Below, in pieces: positions 1-7,622 of a stretch of DNA of 18,638 nt; the stretch's first letter is position 1, and each line of letters opens with the position of its first letter. The position numbers and the translations under genes were made by a program. The notes under the pieces are model-generated. The model did not search any database. It had not been told where the DNA came from and saw only the letters and a program-made list of their open reading frames with translations. The stretch is taken from assembly GCA_947631895.1 (NCBI GenBank), contig CANRMU010000004.1, forward strand, positions 1 to 18,638, written 5' to 3'. The DNA is from an uncultured Bacilli bacterium. GTDB lineage: Bacteria; Bacillota_I; Bacilli_A; RF39; UBA660.

Positions 1-1
1 A

Positions 2-1150
2 GAAGATGAATATATAGATGCAATACTATATGAAGATGATTATAATTCAAACTTAAATACAAATAAACAATTAACAGAAAATACACCAAATGATGCAAAC
101 AAAGTAATTAGTAATGCAAAGCATGCTTATAGTTTATATAATTTCACATTAAAAGCAAATGAAGAAAGAGATTTTAATTTATTATTATATATGGACTCAG
201 ATACATCAATGGTAGATGCAAATATGAATGCCAGTTGGAAAGGAAAGATAACATTAAGTACAGAATATCAAGAAGAAAACACAACAATAAGAAAAATAGA
301 TACAAGTGTTAATAAAGGAATGTGGGAATATAAAGACAAGTTAACCAAAATAGTAATAGAAAATAAAAAGAGTGTAAAAACAGCAGAAGATGGAGGAAAA
401 GTATATGGCCCATTTGATGAAAGTGCAGATGGATATGGAGGAGTGCAAAGTTATGTAGTATGTGATAATGAAGAAACAGATTGTACAGGCTATTTACAAG
501 GAACAAATGGAATAAAAGGAAATGAAGATAGTAGCAATTTATTTTATGGCTTTAAAAATGTAACAAATATCGAAGGATTAGAAAATTTTGATACAAGCAA
601 TGTTACAAATATGACTCAAATGTTTCAAGGATGTACTAAATTAACTTCATTAGATTTAAGTATGTGGAATACAAATAATTTAACTAATGTGGGTTATATG
701 TTTAGAACAATGACAGAATTACAAAAATTAGATATAAGTAATTGGGATTTAAGTAAAACTACAATTTCGCAATTATTTCAAGCAGATAATAGTTTAACAA
801 TAATAAATATGTCAAATTTTATATTTCCGGCAATTTGTACTAACTATTTCTCTAGCTTGACAAATTTAAAAAATATAATATTAGAAGATTCAAATACTAG
901 TCATGTCACCAATATGCAAGGTATGTTTTCAAATTTAACAAATTTAGAAGAATTAGATTTAAATAGTTTTGATACAAGTCATGTTATAGCTATGGATGGT
1001 ATGTTTCAAGGAACAACAAATTTACAATCAATAAAATTTGGTTCAAAATTTGTTCATAAACCAGAAGCAACAACAAATGTTATGTTTCAAAACTGTACAG
1101 CACCAGAAAGGCCAAGTGGTGATACATGGAGTGGTGTAAGTTTTGATTAA
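2..1150 (+). CDS. BspA-like leucine-rich-repeat surface protein (5' truncated by window)
   Basis: The reading frame is open from base 2, so the gene begins before the window; the first internal ATG (191) is not the real start because coding-like sequence continues upstream of it. 382 residues are visible. Residues about 45-90 (LYNFTLKANEERDFNLLLYM and onward) look like the end of a TasA/SipW-associated beta domain, which is inference. From about residue 190 there are degenerate repeats of the DUF285/BspA type, with units such as FDTSNVTNMTQMF and SLDLSMWNT spaced about 23-25 residues apart. In known families these form solenoids on secreted or wall-bound proteins of gut bacteria and mollicutes and are linked to adhesion. 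No sorting signal or membrane anchor is seen at the C-terminus, so any anchor would lie in the missing N-terminal part. Codons end in A (ACA, GCA, ATA) more often than in the housekeeping genes nearby. Confidence 0.85.
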   Translation, partial: EDEYIDAILYEDDYNSNLNTNKQLTENTPNDANKVISNAKHAYSLYNFTLKANEERDFNLLLYMDSDTSMVDANMNASWKGKITLSTEYQEENTTIRKIDTSVNKGMWEYKDKLTKIVIENKKSVKTAEDGGKVYGPFDESADGYGGVQSYVVCDNEETDCTGYLQGTNGIKGNEDSSNLFYGFKNVTNIEGLENFDTSNVTNMTQMFQGCTKLTSLDLSMWNTNNLTNVGYMFRTMTELQKLDISNWDLSKTTISQLFQADNSLTIINMSNFIFPAICTNYFSSLTNLKNIILEDSNTSHVTNMQGMFSNLTNLEELDLNSFDTSHVIAMDGMFQGTTNLQSIKFGSKFVHKPEATTNVMFQNCTAPERPSGDTWSGVSFD

Positions 1151-1172
1151 AAAACAAGAATCAATTTTCTTG
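1149..1172 (-). terminator. Rho-independent terminator of the transglutaminase-like gene
   Basis: On the minus strand a 6-bp stem CAAGAA/TTCTTG (1172-1167 and 1160-1155) with a 6-base loop is followed by six T (1154-1149). It overlaps the 3' end of the minus-strand gene and sits between two convergent genes. On the plus strand the same stem is followed only by CTTTAATT, so termination there would be weaker. Confidence 0.55.
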
Positions 1173-2117
1173 CTTTAATTCTAAATAAATATCTGACTTA
1201 AAATTATGGTCAGTTATTTTTTTATCTCCTGAATTATCTATTTCTTTTAACTGATTGGTATCAATTAAAAAGTAAGTATCTTGTAAATAATCTTTACCAT
1301 CTTCACTAACTGGGTCATCCCAAGTTAAATCTAGGTGATACCAATTATTATCTAAATAAACTGCATTCCAAACATGACCTTCTTTTGTTGGGTCATCTGG
1401 TGTCATTGCGACTTTAAAGTTAGGAATATTCATTTTATCTAAGAATAAAGCCATCGCGTCTGTATAACCATTACAGGTTGCATATCCCTCAAAAAGTAGG
1501 CCATAAGCTAAATAAGATTGATAAATACTTTCACCGTTTTCATTTCTTGTTATATCATATTTTGTATTATTAATTATATAATCATGAATTGTTTTAATTT
1601 TTTCTCTATCAGTCATTGTATCCTTAATAAGTTCATTATAAAGTTCATCTACTTTTTTATTAATCGCGTTTATATGGTCTTCATTATAAAAATAAGTAAC
1701 ATTTACAATAACTTGTCCTGATTCTTTGATAATGGTTTGCATATTACTAAAACCATTATAAGGATGAACAAAATTATTAATATGCGTTAGTAAATCTTTA
1801 TCTTGACTAATTTCTTCGCTATCCTTTAAGCAATCCGTATATTCTTTTGGACAATAGTAAGTAAAAGTTTTCCAACCATTATTAACTATCGTATAAAAAA
1901 CATTTTTAATATCTTGTCTACTCAATGGTCCAAAATTATTGGTATTTTGAACAAATAAATAGTCAGTATTTTTTTTATAACTATTTGAAGATGTTGCTAT
2001 TACTTTGGTATCTTGTTCAATAAAAGGAACAAAAAAATCAGTAATTTTATCCATTTTCAGAAAAGTTACTAAAATACAGCCTAAACAAATAAAGATAATA
2101 ATTAATTTTTTAATCAT
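1161..2117 (-). CDS. Secreted or membrane-anchored transglutaminase-like protein
   Basis: A 318-residue protein. Residues 4-20 form a hydrophobic segment after two lysines, a signal peptide or N-terminal anchor, so the rest should be extracellular. The C-terminal half carries the transglutaminase-core (papain-like) pattern: Cys215 in YATCNGYTDAM, His248 in EGHVWNAV and Asp263 in HLDLTWDDP, the expected Cys-His-Asp triad in order and spacing. Residues 165-190 (a DREKIKTIHDYI helix) match the conserved segment preceding the catalytic Cys in this superfamily. Family members act as cysteine proteases or amidases or in cross-linking; the substrate cannot be told here. The start is ATG with an AAAGGATG ribosome site about 8 bases upstream. 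It lies 71 bases downstream of rpsT, behind a good terminator, so it probably has its own promoter, but I see no convincing one. Confidence 0.85.
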   Translation of the reverse strand: MIKKLIIIFICLGCILVTFLKMDKITDFFVPFIEQDTKVIATSSNSYKKNTDYLFVQNTNNFGPLSRQDIKNVFYTIVNNGWKTFTYYCPKEYTDCLKDSEEISQDKDLLTHINNFVHPYNGFSNMQTIIKESGQVIVNVTYFYNEDHINAINKKVDELYNELIKDTMTDREKIKTIHDYIINNTKYDITRNENGESIYQSYLAYGLLFEGYATCNGYTDAMALFLDKMNIPNFKVAMTPDDPTKEGHVWNAVYLDNNWYHLDLTWDDPVSEDGKDYLQDTYFLIDTNQLKEIDNSGDKKITDHNFKSDIYLELKQEN

Positions 2118-2164
2118 TTGACATCATCCTTTTATATTTTAACATTTTTTATACAATATATGTT

Positions 2165-2204
2165 AAAAAAATAATAAAAGGAATGATTTTATTCCATTCC
2201 TTTT
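2165..2204 (-). terminator. Rho-independent terminator of rpsT
   Basis: A 10-bp perfect stem AAAAGGAATG/CATTCCTTTT (plus-strand 2176-2185 and 2195-2204) with a 9-base loop; on the minus strand it is followed by ATTATTTTTTT. The stem includes the last codons and stop of rpsT. Confidence 0.85.
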
Positions 2205-2452
2205 ACTTTTTGAGTTAATCTTGATTTTTGACGATCAGCAGTATTTCTTTTAATTAAGCCTTTGCTGAAAGCTTTATCAATATTTTTTTGTACATCAGCA
2301 AGGAGTTTTTCTGCAGTTTCTTTATCTCCAGCCATAATTGCTTTATCACAGTTCTTAATACAATTACGTACACGAGCTTTTAATTCATGATTATTTTCAG
2401 TCTTTTTAGCGATTACTTTAATTGCTTTTTTAGAACTTTTAATATTAGCCAT
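2189..2452 (-). CDS. rpsT: Small ribosomal subunit protein bS20
   Basis: An 87-residue basic protein beginning MANIKSSKKAI, typical of bS20, which binds 16S rRNA early in 30S assembly. Length matches the family (about 85-90). The ATG at 2452 is chosen over an in-frame upstream ATG at 2494 because an AAAGGAG site lies 6 bases before it and MANIKSSKK is the conserved N-terminus. It is monocistronic: its promoter is at 2481-2509 and its terminator overlaps its 3' end. bS20 is autoregulated in E. coli; no equivalent element is evident in the short leader here. Confidence 0.97.
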   Translation of the reverse strand: MANIKSSKKAIKVIAKKTENNHELKARVRNCIKNCDKAIMAGDKETAEKLLADVQKNIDKAFSKGLIKRNTADRQKSRLTQKVKGME

Positions 2453-2480
2453 AAATTTCTCCTTTCTTTTAACGTCTTTA

Positions 2481-2509
2481 ATTCTATCAAACAATAATGA
2501 TTTTTACAA
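2481..2509 (-). promoter_or_regulatory. SigA-type promoter of rpsT
   Basis: Reading the minus strand: TTGTAA (plus 2509-2504), a 17-base spacer, TAGAAT (2486-2481). The leader to the rpsT ATG is about 20-25 bases. It is back-to-back with the promoter of the plus-strand gene at 2580. Confidence 0.7.
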
Positions 2510-2514
2510 GCATT

Positions 2515-2543
2515 TTTACTTTAAATTAATAGTAAAATATAGT
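2515..2543 (+). promoter_or_regulatory. SigA-type promoter of the TPR-like gene
   Basis: TTTACT (2515-2520), 17-base spacer, TATAGT (2538-2543). The -35 box starts 6 bases from the -35 box of the divergent rpsT promoter, so binding at one could affect the other. Confidence 0.6.
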
Positions 2544-2579
2544 ATTATAGTCTAAATAATTTTTTTAAAGGAGTATATT

Positions 2580-3464
2580 ATGTATCAAAAACCAGAATAT
2601 TTATCTCAAATAAATGATTGTTTAGTAAATGGAAATTATCTTAAAGCTCGAAAATTGTTAAAAGAAAATTATAAATGTAATTCGCATATCTTAAATCAAT
2701 ATTATGGTTTATTAGAAAATATTGAGAATAATTTTTATCGAAGTAAAGAATATTTTAATAATTGTTTAGTTTTTAGAAGAAAAGAATTTAGTGCGTTACT
2801 TTCTTTAGTTAAAGTTCATGTTCAACTTGGCGATTATGGTGTAGCTAAAGAAATTTTAACTAATTTGCAAAAAAAAGAAAGTTATTATTATCAAGCAACG
2901 ATTGATTTAATATATATTTATATTTTATTAAAAGATTATGAACAAGCATATTATTGGTATCAAACTATTGATTTTGAAAATGTTTCAGCAAGAATTTATA
3001 AGCATGGACAAATTATTAAAACCTATCTTTTAAAAGCTTTAGGTAAATATGATATGTTAAGTAAAATTGATTGTGCTACTAATTATACAGCGGTAAGAAT
3101 AATTAATAATTCTGATGAAGATTTATTTAGACATGTTAGAAAACATATTAATTTAAATAATGAATATGCTGATGATAAATTTTTTTCTAATATTGATATG
3201 AATAAACTTTTGAAAGTAATAAATAAAGAAATTGCCACTTTAAATCCTAATCATTTTGAAGTATCAGATATATATCGTTTTAGCCTAGATGAACCAATTG
3301 GTTATAAAGATAAAGAATTTACTAATGATATTGCTGTTGTAACGGTTTTAGATACTAAATGTATTATAACAATGTATCCTATAAAATTATCTAATGAATT
3401 TGATATTGAAAATAATGCTAGAAATGAAGAATTAAAATTAAAAAGACAAAATAAACTACTTTAA
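2580..3464 (+). CDS. Unrecognised TPR-like helical protein
   Basis: 294 residues, ATG start with AAAGGAG 6 bases upstream. I do not recognise a named family. The first about 135 residues read as paired amphipathic helices like tetratricopeptide repeats, for example SLVKVHVQLGDYGVAKEIL (about 75-93) and IYIYILLKDYEQAYYWY (about 111-127), with the small residue and aromatic spacing of TPRs. The rest (about 180-294) is a mixed alpha/beta region with no motif I know. No signal peptide or membrane segment is seen, so it is probably a cytoplasmic protein-protein adaptor, which is inference. Its 3' end overlaps the convergent yigZ-like gene by 9 bases. Confidence 0.75.
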   Translation: MYQKPEYLSQINDCLVNGNYLKARKLLKENYKCNSHILNQYYGLLENIENNFYRSKEYFNNCLVFRRKEFSALLSLVKVHVQLGDYGVAKEILTNLQKKESYYYQATIDLIYIYILLKDYEQAYYWYQTIDFENVSARIYKHGQIIKTYLLKALGKYDMLSKIDCATNYTAVRIINNSDEDLFRHVRKHINLNNEYADDKFFSNIDMNKLLKVINKEIATLNPNHFEVSDIYRFSLDEPIGYKDKEFTNDIAVVTVLDTKCIITMYPIKLSNEFDIENNARNEELKLKRQNKLL

Positions 3465-3803
3465 AACTTCTTTACTAGTTGTTAAATAAGCTCTTAGTAA
3501 ATTACCAGCTCCAAGTTTAGTCCCACCAAAATATCTAACTACAAAAATAGCTTTATTTACTAAATTATTTTGAATCATTAAATTATAAATAGGAAGTCCC
3601 GCCGTATTTTTTGGCTCTTTATCATCACTTTTCCCAGCTGTATTATTTAAAATATAAGCATAAGGAATATGTCTAGCCTTTTTGTGTTCGTCCTTTAAAT
3701 TATTAAGAATTTCTTTTACATCATTTTCATTATCAATTTGATAATAGTAAGAAATAAATTTTGATTTTTTAATTTCATAAGTATAAGTATTTAGAAGCTT
3801 CAT
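3456..3803 (-). CDS. YigZ/IMPACT (UPF0029) family protein, single domain
   Basis: 115 residues covering only the N-terminal IMPACT domain. Conserved stretches are ARHIPYAY (43-50), DDKEPKNTAGLPIY (60-73) and FVVRYFGGTKLGAGNLLRAY (87-106). E. coli YigZ is about 204 residues with a second ferredoxin-like DUF1949 domain, which is absent here: the frame stops right after the IMPACT domain. The family's biochemical function is uncertain; eukaryotic IMPACT modulates the Gcn2 pathway. The ATG at 3803 is chosen over an upstream in-frame ATG (3851) because AGAGGTGA lies 6-7 bases before it and upstream residues are hydrophobic and unlike the family. Its stop lies inside the convergent gene's last codons. 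Confidence 0.85.
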   Translation of the reverse strand: MKLLNTYTYEIKKSKFISYYYQIDNENDVKEILNNLKDEHKKARHIPYAYILNNTAGKSDDKEPKNTAGLPIYNLMIQNNLVNKAIFVVRYFGGTKLGAGNLLRAYLTTSKEVLK

Positions 3804-3822
3804 CTTCTTCACCTCTAAAAAT

Positions 3823-3851
3823 ATTATATAAAATAATAAATTTAATAACAA
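3823..3851 (-). promoter_or_regulatory. SigA-type promoter of the yigZ-like gene
   Basis: Minus strand: TTGTTA (plus 3851-3846), 17-base spacer, perfect TATAAT (3828-3823), about 20 bases before the ATG at 3803. Confidence 0.65.
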
Positions 3852-3854
3852 TCC

Positions 3855-3883
3855 TTTTTAAAAGCCAGAAAATAAAGTATAAT
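3855..3883 (+). promoter_or_regulatory. Probable promoter of uvrC
   Basis: Perfect -10 TATAAT (3878-3883) with a poor -35 TTTTTA (3855-3860) at 17 bases. It diverges from the yigZ-like promoter, and the two -35 boxes are 3 bases apart. The UvrC ATG is 22 bases downstream of the -10. Confidence 0.5.
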
Positions 3884-3905
3884 AATATTGGAAGTGGGTG
3901 ATATA

Positions 3906-5675
3906 ATGCTTGATGAAAAATTAAAACAAGTTCCTAATTTACCTGGTAGTTACCAGATGAAAAATGTTGATGGAATTATTATTTATGTTGGTAAAGCCAA
4001 AAATTTACATAAAAGAGTAAACTCTTATTTTAATCGAACTCAAACTGGAAAAACTGCTAAAATGGTAAGTGAAATAGCTGATTTTTCATACATTGTCACG
4101 GCTAGTGAATTAGAAGCTTTTTTATTAGAAATTAATTTAATTAAACAATATGACCCAAAATATAATATCTTACTTAAAGATGATAAAAGTTATCCTTATA
4201 TTGAATATATATCTAAACCATATCCGAAACTTAAAGTAGCAAGATACTTAAATATTCGTAAAAAAGATAAGAAAAAATTATTTGGCCCTTATCCTAATGC
4301 TTATGCAGCTAGAAAAATTGTTAATTTACTTAATCGTTTATATCCTTTAAAAAAATGTGAAGGTAATCCTCATAAAGTATGTTTATATTATCATATTGGC
4401 GAATGTTTAGGCTATTGTGAGAAAAAAGAATCTTCTGAAGAAATAATGAAGATGGAAAATGATATTTTAAGTTTTTTAAATGGAAATGATAAAATTTTAA
4501 AAGATAAATTAATAAGTAAAATGAATAGTTATAGTGAAAGTCTTAATTTTGAATTAGCGGGTGAGTTAAAAAAAGATTTAGATTATATTAATGTTGTTTT
4601 AGATAAACAAAAAATTACGTTAAGAGATTTAACTAATAAAGATGTTGTTGGATATTTTTTTAATAACGGTTATATATCTGTCCAAATTTTATTTTTAAGA
4701 AATGGTAAGATAGTTGGTGGACATACGGATATTTTCCCTATTATTAGTGATTTAGTAAACGATTTAGAAAGCTATTTAACAACCTTTTATAGTCGTCATG
4801 AAATACCTAAAGAAATTGTTTTACCAAAAGAAATTAATACCGAAGTATTAAATAGTTATTTTGAAAATAAATTAGTAAGTCCTATTAAAGGTCAAAAAAA
4901 TAATTTAGTTAAAATGGCTAATGAAAATGCCAAGATTAATTTAGAAAATGAATTAGAATTAATTTTAAGAAAAGAAAATATTACCGAAAAAGCCAATGAA
5001 GAATTAAGAAAACTTTTACATCTAAATATTTTAGATCGAATTGATTTATTTGATAATTCTAATTTATTTGGGGATTGGTCAGTTAGCTGTATGGTTGTAT
5101 TTAAAAATGGTTTTCCATCTAAAAATGATTATCGTAAATATAAAATTAGTTTTGATAAAAATGATGATTATAATATGATGAGAGAAGTAATATATCGTAG
5201 GTATCAAAGAGCTTTGTTTGAAAAAAGTGAAATGCCTAATTTAATTATTGTTGATGGTGGTATTGGTCAAATAAATGCTTGTAAAGAAATTCTTGATAGT
5301 TTAAATTTACATATTAAAGTTTGTGGTTTAAAGAAAAATGATAAACACCGGACTAATGATTTAGTAGATGGGGATACTCTAGAAGTTATTCCGATATTAA
5401 AAGATAGTAATGTTTTTCATTATTTAACCAAAATGCAAGATGAAGTCCATCGTTATACAATTAATTATCACCGAACAATTAGAAGTAAAGGGGCTATTTC
5501 AAGTGTCTTAGATGATATTACTGGTATTGGTTCTAAAAGAAAAAAAGAATTAATTAAACATTTTGGTAGTGTTAAAAAAATGGAACAAGCCAGTTTAGAA
5601 GAGTTAGAAACTATTTTGCCAAGTGATGTAGCAAAAGTTTTAAAAAACTATTTAGAATCACGAAAAAAATCATAA
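3906..5675 (+). CDS. uvrC: Excinuclease ABC subunit C
   Basis: 589 residues, about the usual length. UvrC makes both incisions around UvrAB-bound lesions in nucleotide excision repair. Visible domains are an N-terminal GIY-YIG nuclease (PNLPGSYQMKN and IYVGKAKNLHKRV, with Arg near 37 and the Glu of LLEINLIK near 75); a Cys cluster around 150-170 (CEGNPHKVCLYYHIGEC); a UVR motif near 200 (NFELAGELKKDLDYI); the RNase-H-like 5' nuclease with Asp383 (DLFDNSNL), Asp450 (IIVDGGIGQ) and a His near 515 (DEVHRYT); and C-terminal helix-hairpin-helices (DDITGIGSKRKKELIKHFGS). The ATG at 3906 with a GGGTGA site is preferred to an upstream TTG at 3888, which would place the start before the site and add residues not typical of UvrC. 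No clear terminator follows. Confidence 0.97.
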   Translation: MLDEKLKQVPNLPGSYQMKNVDGIIIYVGKAKNLHKRVNSYFNRTQTGKTAKMVSEIADFSYIVTASELEAFLLEINLIKQYDPKYNILLKDDKSYPYIEYISKPYPKLKVARYLNIRKKDKKKLFGPYPNAYAARKIVNLLNRLYPLKKCEGNPHKVCLYYHIGECLGYCEKKESSEEIMKMENDILSFLNGNDKILKDKLISKMNSYSESLNFELAGELKKDLDYINVVLDKQKITLRDLTNKDVVGYFFNNGYISVQILFLRNGKIVGGHTDIFPIISDLVNDLESYLTTFYSRHEIPKEIVLPKEINTEVLNSYFENKLVSPIKGQKNNLVKMANENAKINLENELELILRKENITEKANEELRKLLHLNILDRIDLFDNSNLFGDWSVSCMVVFKNGFPSKNDYRKYKISFDKNDDYNMMREVIYRRYQRALFEKSEMPNLIIVDGGIGQINACKEILDSLNLHIKVCGLKKNDKHRTNDLVDGDTLEVIPILKDSNVFHYLTKMQDEVHRYTINYHRTIRSKGAISSVLDDITGIGSKRKKELIKHFGSVKKMEQASLEELETILPSDVAKVLKNYLESRKKS

Positions 5676-5692
5676 AAAGGTGTTGGTTAAAA

Positions 5693-5721
5693 TTGACATT
5701 AGATTTTAAAAAATGTATACT
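5693..5721 (+). promoter_or_regulatory. Near-consensus SigA promoter
   Basis: Perfect -35 TTGACA (5693-5698), 17-base spacer, TATACT (5716-5721). It begins 18 bases after the uvrC stop and lies 23 bases before the ATG at 5745. It is the closest match to consensus in the window. Confidence 0.8.
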
Positions 5722-5744
5722 TATTAAAAAGTAGGGTGGTACTA

Positions 5745-6929
5745 ATGGAATTAAAATATAAAATTGCAATGTTTTGTGTAGTTTGTTTAATTGGTGTAGC
5801 CATATTAATTGAAATTGGTTATGTAAACTATTTAAAAGAAGCTGAAGAAACAATGGCTATGATAAAAGTTGAAGAAGGTTTATCAATTAATTATTTAAAT
5901 GGTAATAAAATTTCAACAAATGAAGATACCTATCAAGTTGATTTTTCAATTACTAATGCCATGGATACTGAACAATTTTATTCAATAAAATTAAATGATG
6001 TTATAGCAAGTGATGATGTAACTTATAAATTAATTTCTAAAGAACATATTATTGATGATTATAGCGATAAAATTAATCAAAAAACTATTCAAAATCAAAT
6101 TAAAATCAATAGTAATGAAACCCAAAGTTTTAGTTTAATATTTTATAATGTTAAAAAAGCTGATTTACAAGCTGAATTAAAAATAGAAAAAGATGTAGTT
6201 GATAATAGTTTAAAAAGTTGGCTATTAAAGAATAATAAAATAGTTATGGAAAATGATGGTTTATATGAAGCTAATACCGATGAAGGAAACATGTATTATT
6301 TTAGAGGTGGTATTACTAATAATTATGTATCCTTTATAAATAAATTATGGCGTATTGTTAGAATAAATGCTGATTCTACAGTTACGATAGTGCTAGATGA
6401 ATTATTAGAAGAAGAGACACCATTTTTTGAAAATAATGAATTACAAAGTACAGCTTTTAATGATTCTAAAATTGCTAGTGTTTTAAATGATTGGTATGAT
6501 GTAAATTTAAGAGAATATGATAGTTTTATAGCTAGTCATAAATATTGTACTGATGATAATGCTCAAATCGAAGATAATGGGGTCATCTATTATTTACCAG
6601 AGCAAAGAATTTTTAAAGACAATGCTCCAATTGTTACTTGTCCCGGAACATCTGAAACTTCTAAAATAGCTTTACTTACTGCTGATGATGTTTCACTAGC
6701 AGGTAGTTATTTAAATAAAGATAGTATTAATAGAGATTGGTGGACAATGACTTTAAATAAAAAAGATAATAATATTAATTACTATATTACAGCAAGTAAT
6801 AATGGTTTAATTAAAGATCAAGCTGAAAATAGTAAACATGGAATTAGACCAGTTATAACTTTAATAAAAAAATTAAATGTTATGGGAAATGGCACGATTG
6901 ACAATCCATATACATTATCAATTATGTAA
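5745..6929 (+). CDS. Membrane-anchored extracellular protein with DUF6273-like C-terminal domain
   Basis: 394 residues. Residues 7-28 are one hydrophobic segment (IAMFCVVCLIGVAILIEIGY), an uncleaved anchor or signal. Residues about 40-145 look like a beta-sandwich (alternating hydrophobics, FSITNAMDTEQFYSIKL). The C-terminal part has the pattern of secreted Firmicutes proteins grouped as DUF6273-like: FRGGITNNYVSFINKLWRIV at about 185-204, then HGIRPVITL and NGTIDNPYTL near the end. Function is unknown; an extracellular domain on a stalk is inference. The ATG at 5745 is used because GGGTGG lies about 5 bases upstream; an in-frame GTG at 5736 falls inside that site. It is driven by a near-consensus promoter and followed by a terminator, so it is a one-gene unit. 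Confidence 0.75.
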   Translation: MELKYKIAMFCVVCLIGVAILIEIGYVNYLKEAEETMAMIKVEEGLSINYLNGNKISTNEDTYQVDFSITNAMDTEQFYSIKLNDVIASDDVTYKLISKEHIIDDYSDKINQKTIQNQIKINSNETQSFSLIFYNVKKADLQAELKIEKDVVDNSLKSWLLKNNKIVMENDGLYEANTDEGNMYYFRGGITNNYVSFINKLWRIVRINADSTVTIVLDELLEEETPFFENNELQSTAFNDSKIASVLNDWYDVNLREYDSFIASHKYCTDDNAQIEDNGVIYYLPEQRIFKDNAPIVTCPGTSETSKIALLTADDVSLAGSYLNKDSINRDWWTMTLNKKDNNINYYITASNNGLIKDQAENSKHGIRPVITLIKKLNVMGNGTIDNPYTLSIM

Positions 6930-6950
6930 AACTTTAGTAAAAAGAGTGTT

Positions 6951-6980
6951 AAGTAGAAACATTATGCTTTCTACTTTTTT
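6951..6980 (+). terminator. Rho-independent terminator after the DUF6273-like gene
   Basis: A 9-bp perfect stem AAGTAGAAA/TTTCTACTT (6951-6959 and 6968-6976), 8-base loop, T-run through 6980. Confidence 0.85.
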
Positions 6981-7018
6981 AATTATTTGATAAACTAAAG
7001 AAGAAAGAGGTGACAGCA

Positions 7019-7510
7019 TTGAAATTAATAAGTGATATAATTGCAATTTTAAAAAGTTTATCTTTTATTGATTATATTTTATATTTTTCAGTATTAGCTT
7101 TATTAATTTTAATTGTTGCATTAATTTATGTTTTAAAAAATGATGATACAGATAATTTTGTTATAGGAAGTGATAAAATGAAAGAAAAAAATGAAATTGA
7201 TTTACAAGAAATTGCCAATAATATAATTGAAAAAACTGAACCAATAGCAGATTTATCTCTTTATGAAGAAGAACAAGAACAAAAAGCAATAATTAGTTAT
7301 GATGAATTAGTAAACGAAAGAAATAAAAAAAGGTTACAATATGATAAAGTTGAATTAATAGATAATGTGATACCAGCTAAAAAAATAAATTTAAATGATA
7401 TAATTAATGAAAATAATGAAGAAATAAATAAAGAAACAGAAATTGTTCATTATGAAAGAGAAGAAGCTTTTTTAAATACTTTAAAAGAATTAAATGCATT
7501 ATTAAATTAA
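7019..7510 (+). CDS. Small bitopic membrane protein of unknown function
   Basis: 163 residues from a TTG start at 7019, chosen because AAGAGGTGA (7005-7013) ends 5 bases before it; an in-frame GTG at 7010 lies within that site and would lack one of its own. Residues about 18-40 form a single transmembrane helix (YILYFSVLALLILIVALIYV). The remaining about 120 residues are hydrophilic and rich in Glu, Asn and Lys, with helix-like stretches (ISYDELVNERNKKRLQYDK near 93-111) and a C-terminal amphipathic helix (EEAFLNTLKELNALL). No family is recognised. By charge rules the tail is probably cytoplasmic (inference). No promoter was identified; it sits 38 bases after the preceding terminator. Confidence 0.7.
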   Translation: MKLISDIIAILKSLSFIDYILYFSVLALLILIVALIYVLKNDDTDNFVIGSDKMKEKNEIDLQEIANNIIEKTEPIADLSLYEEEQEQKAIISYDELVNERNKKRLQYDKVELIDNVIPAKKINLNDIINENNEEINKETEIVHYEREEAFLNTLKELNALLN

Positions 7511-7521
7511 AATTCTTATTT

Positions 7522-7547
7522 ATTTATTTAAAAAAATAAATTTTTTT
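7522..7547 (+). terminator. Probable AT-only terminator hairpin
   Basis: An 8-bp stem ATTTATTT/AAATAAAT (7522-7529 and 7534-7541), 4-A loop, T-run 7541-7547. It lies 11 bases after a stop codon. There are no G/C pairs, so its strength is doubtful. Confidence 0.5.
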
Positions 7548-7622
7548 AATATATAACCTTAAATTCGACAAAGTTCTCGCTTTCTATGGTTTATAATACC
7601 TATTTAGAAAGGGAGTGAAATT

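Noticed and set aside
3804..3851. Longer yigZ N-terminus from the ATG at 3851
   Set aside because: It would run through the promoter and ribosome site, and adds a hydrophobic stretch not found in the family.
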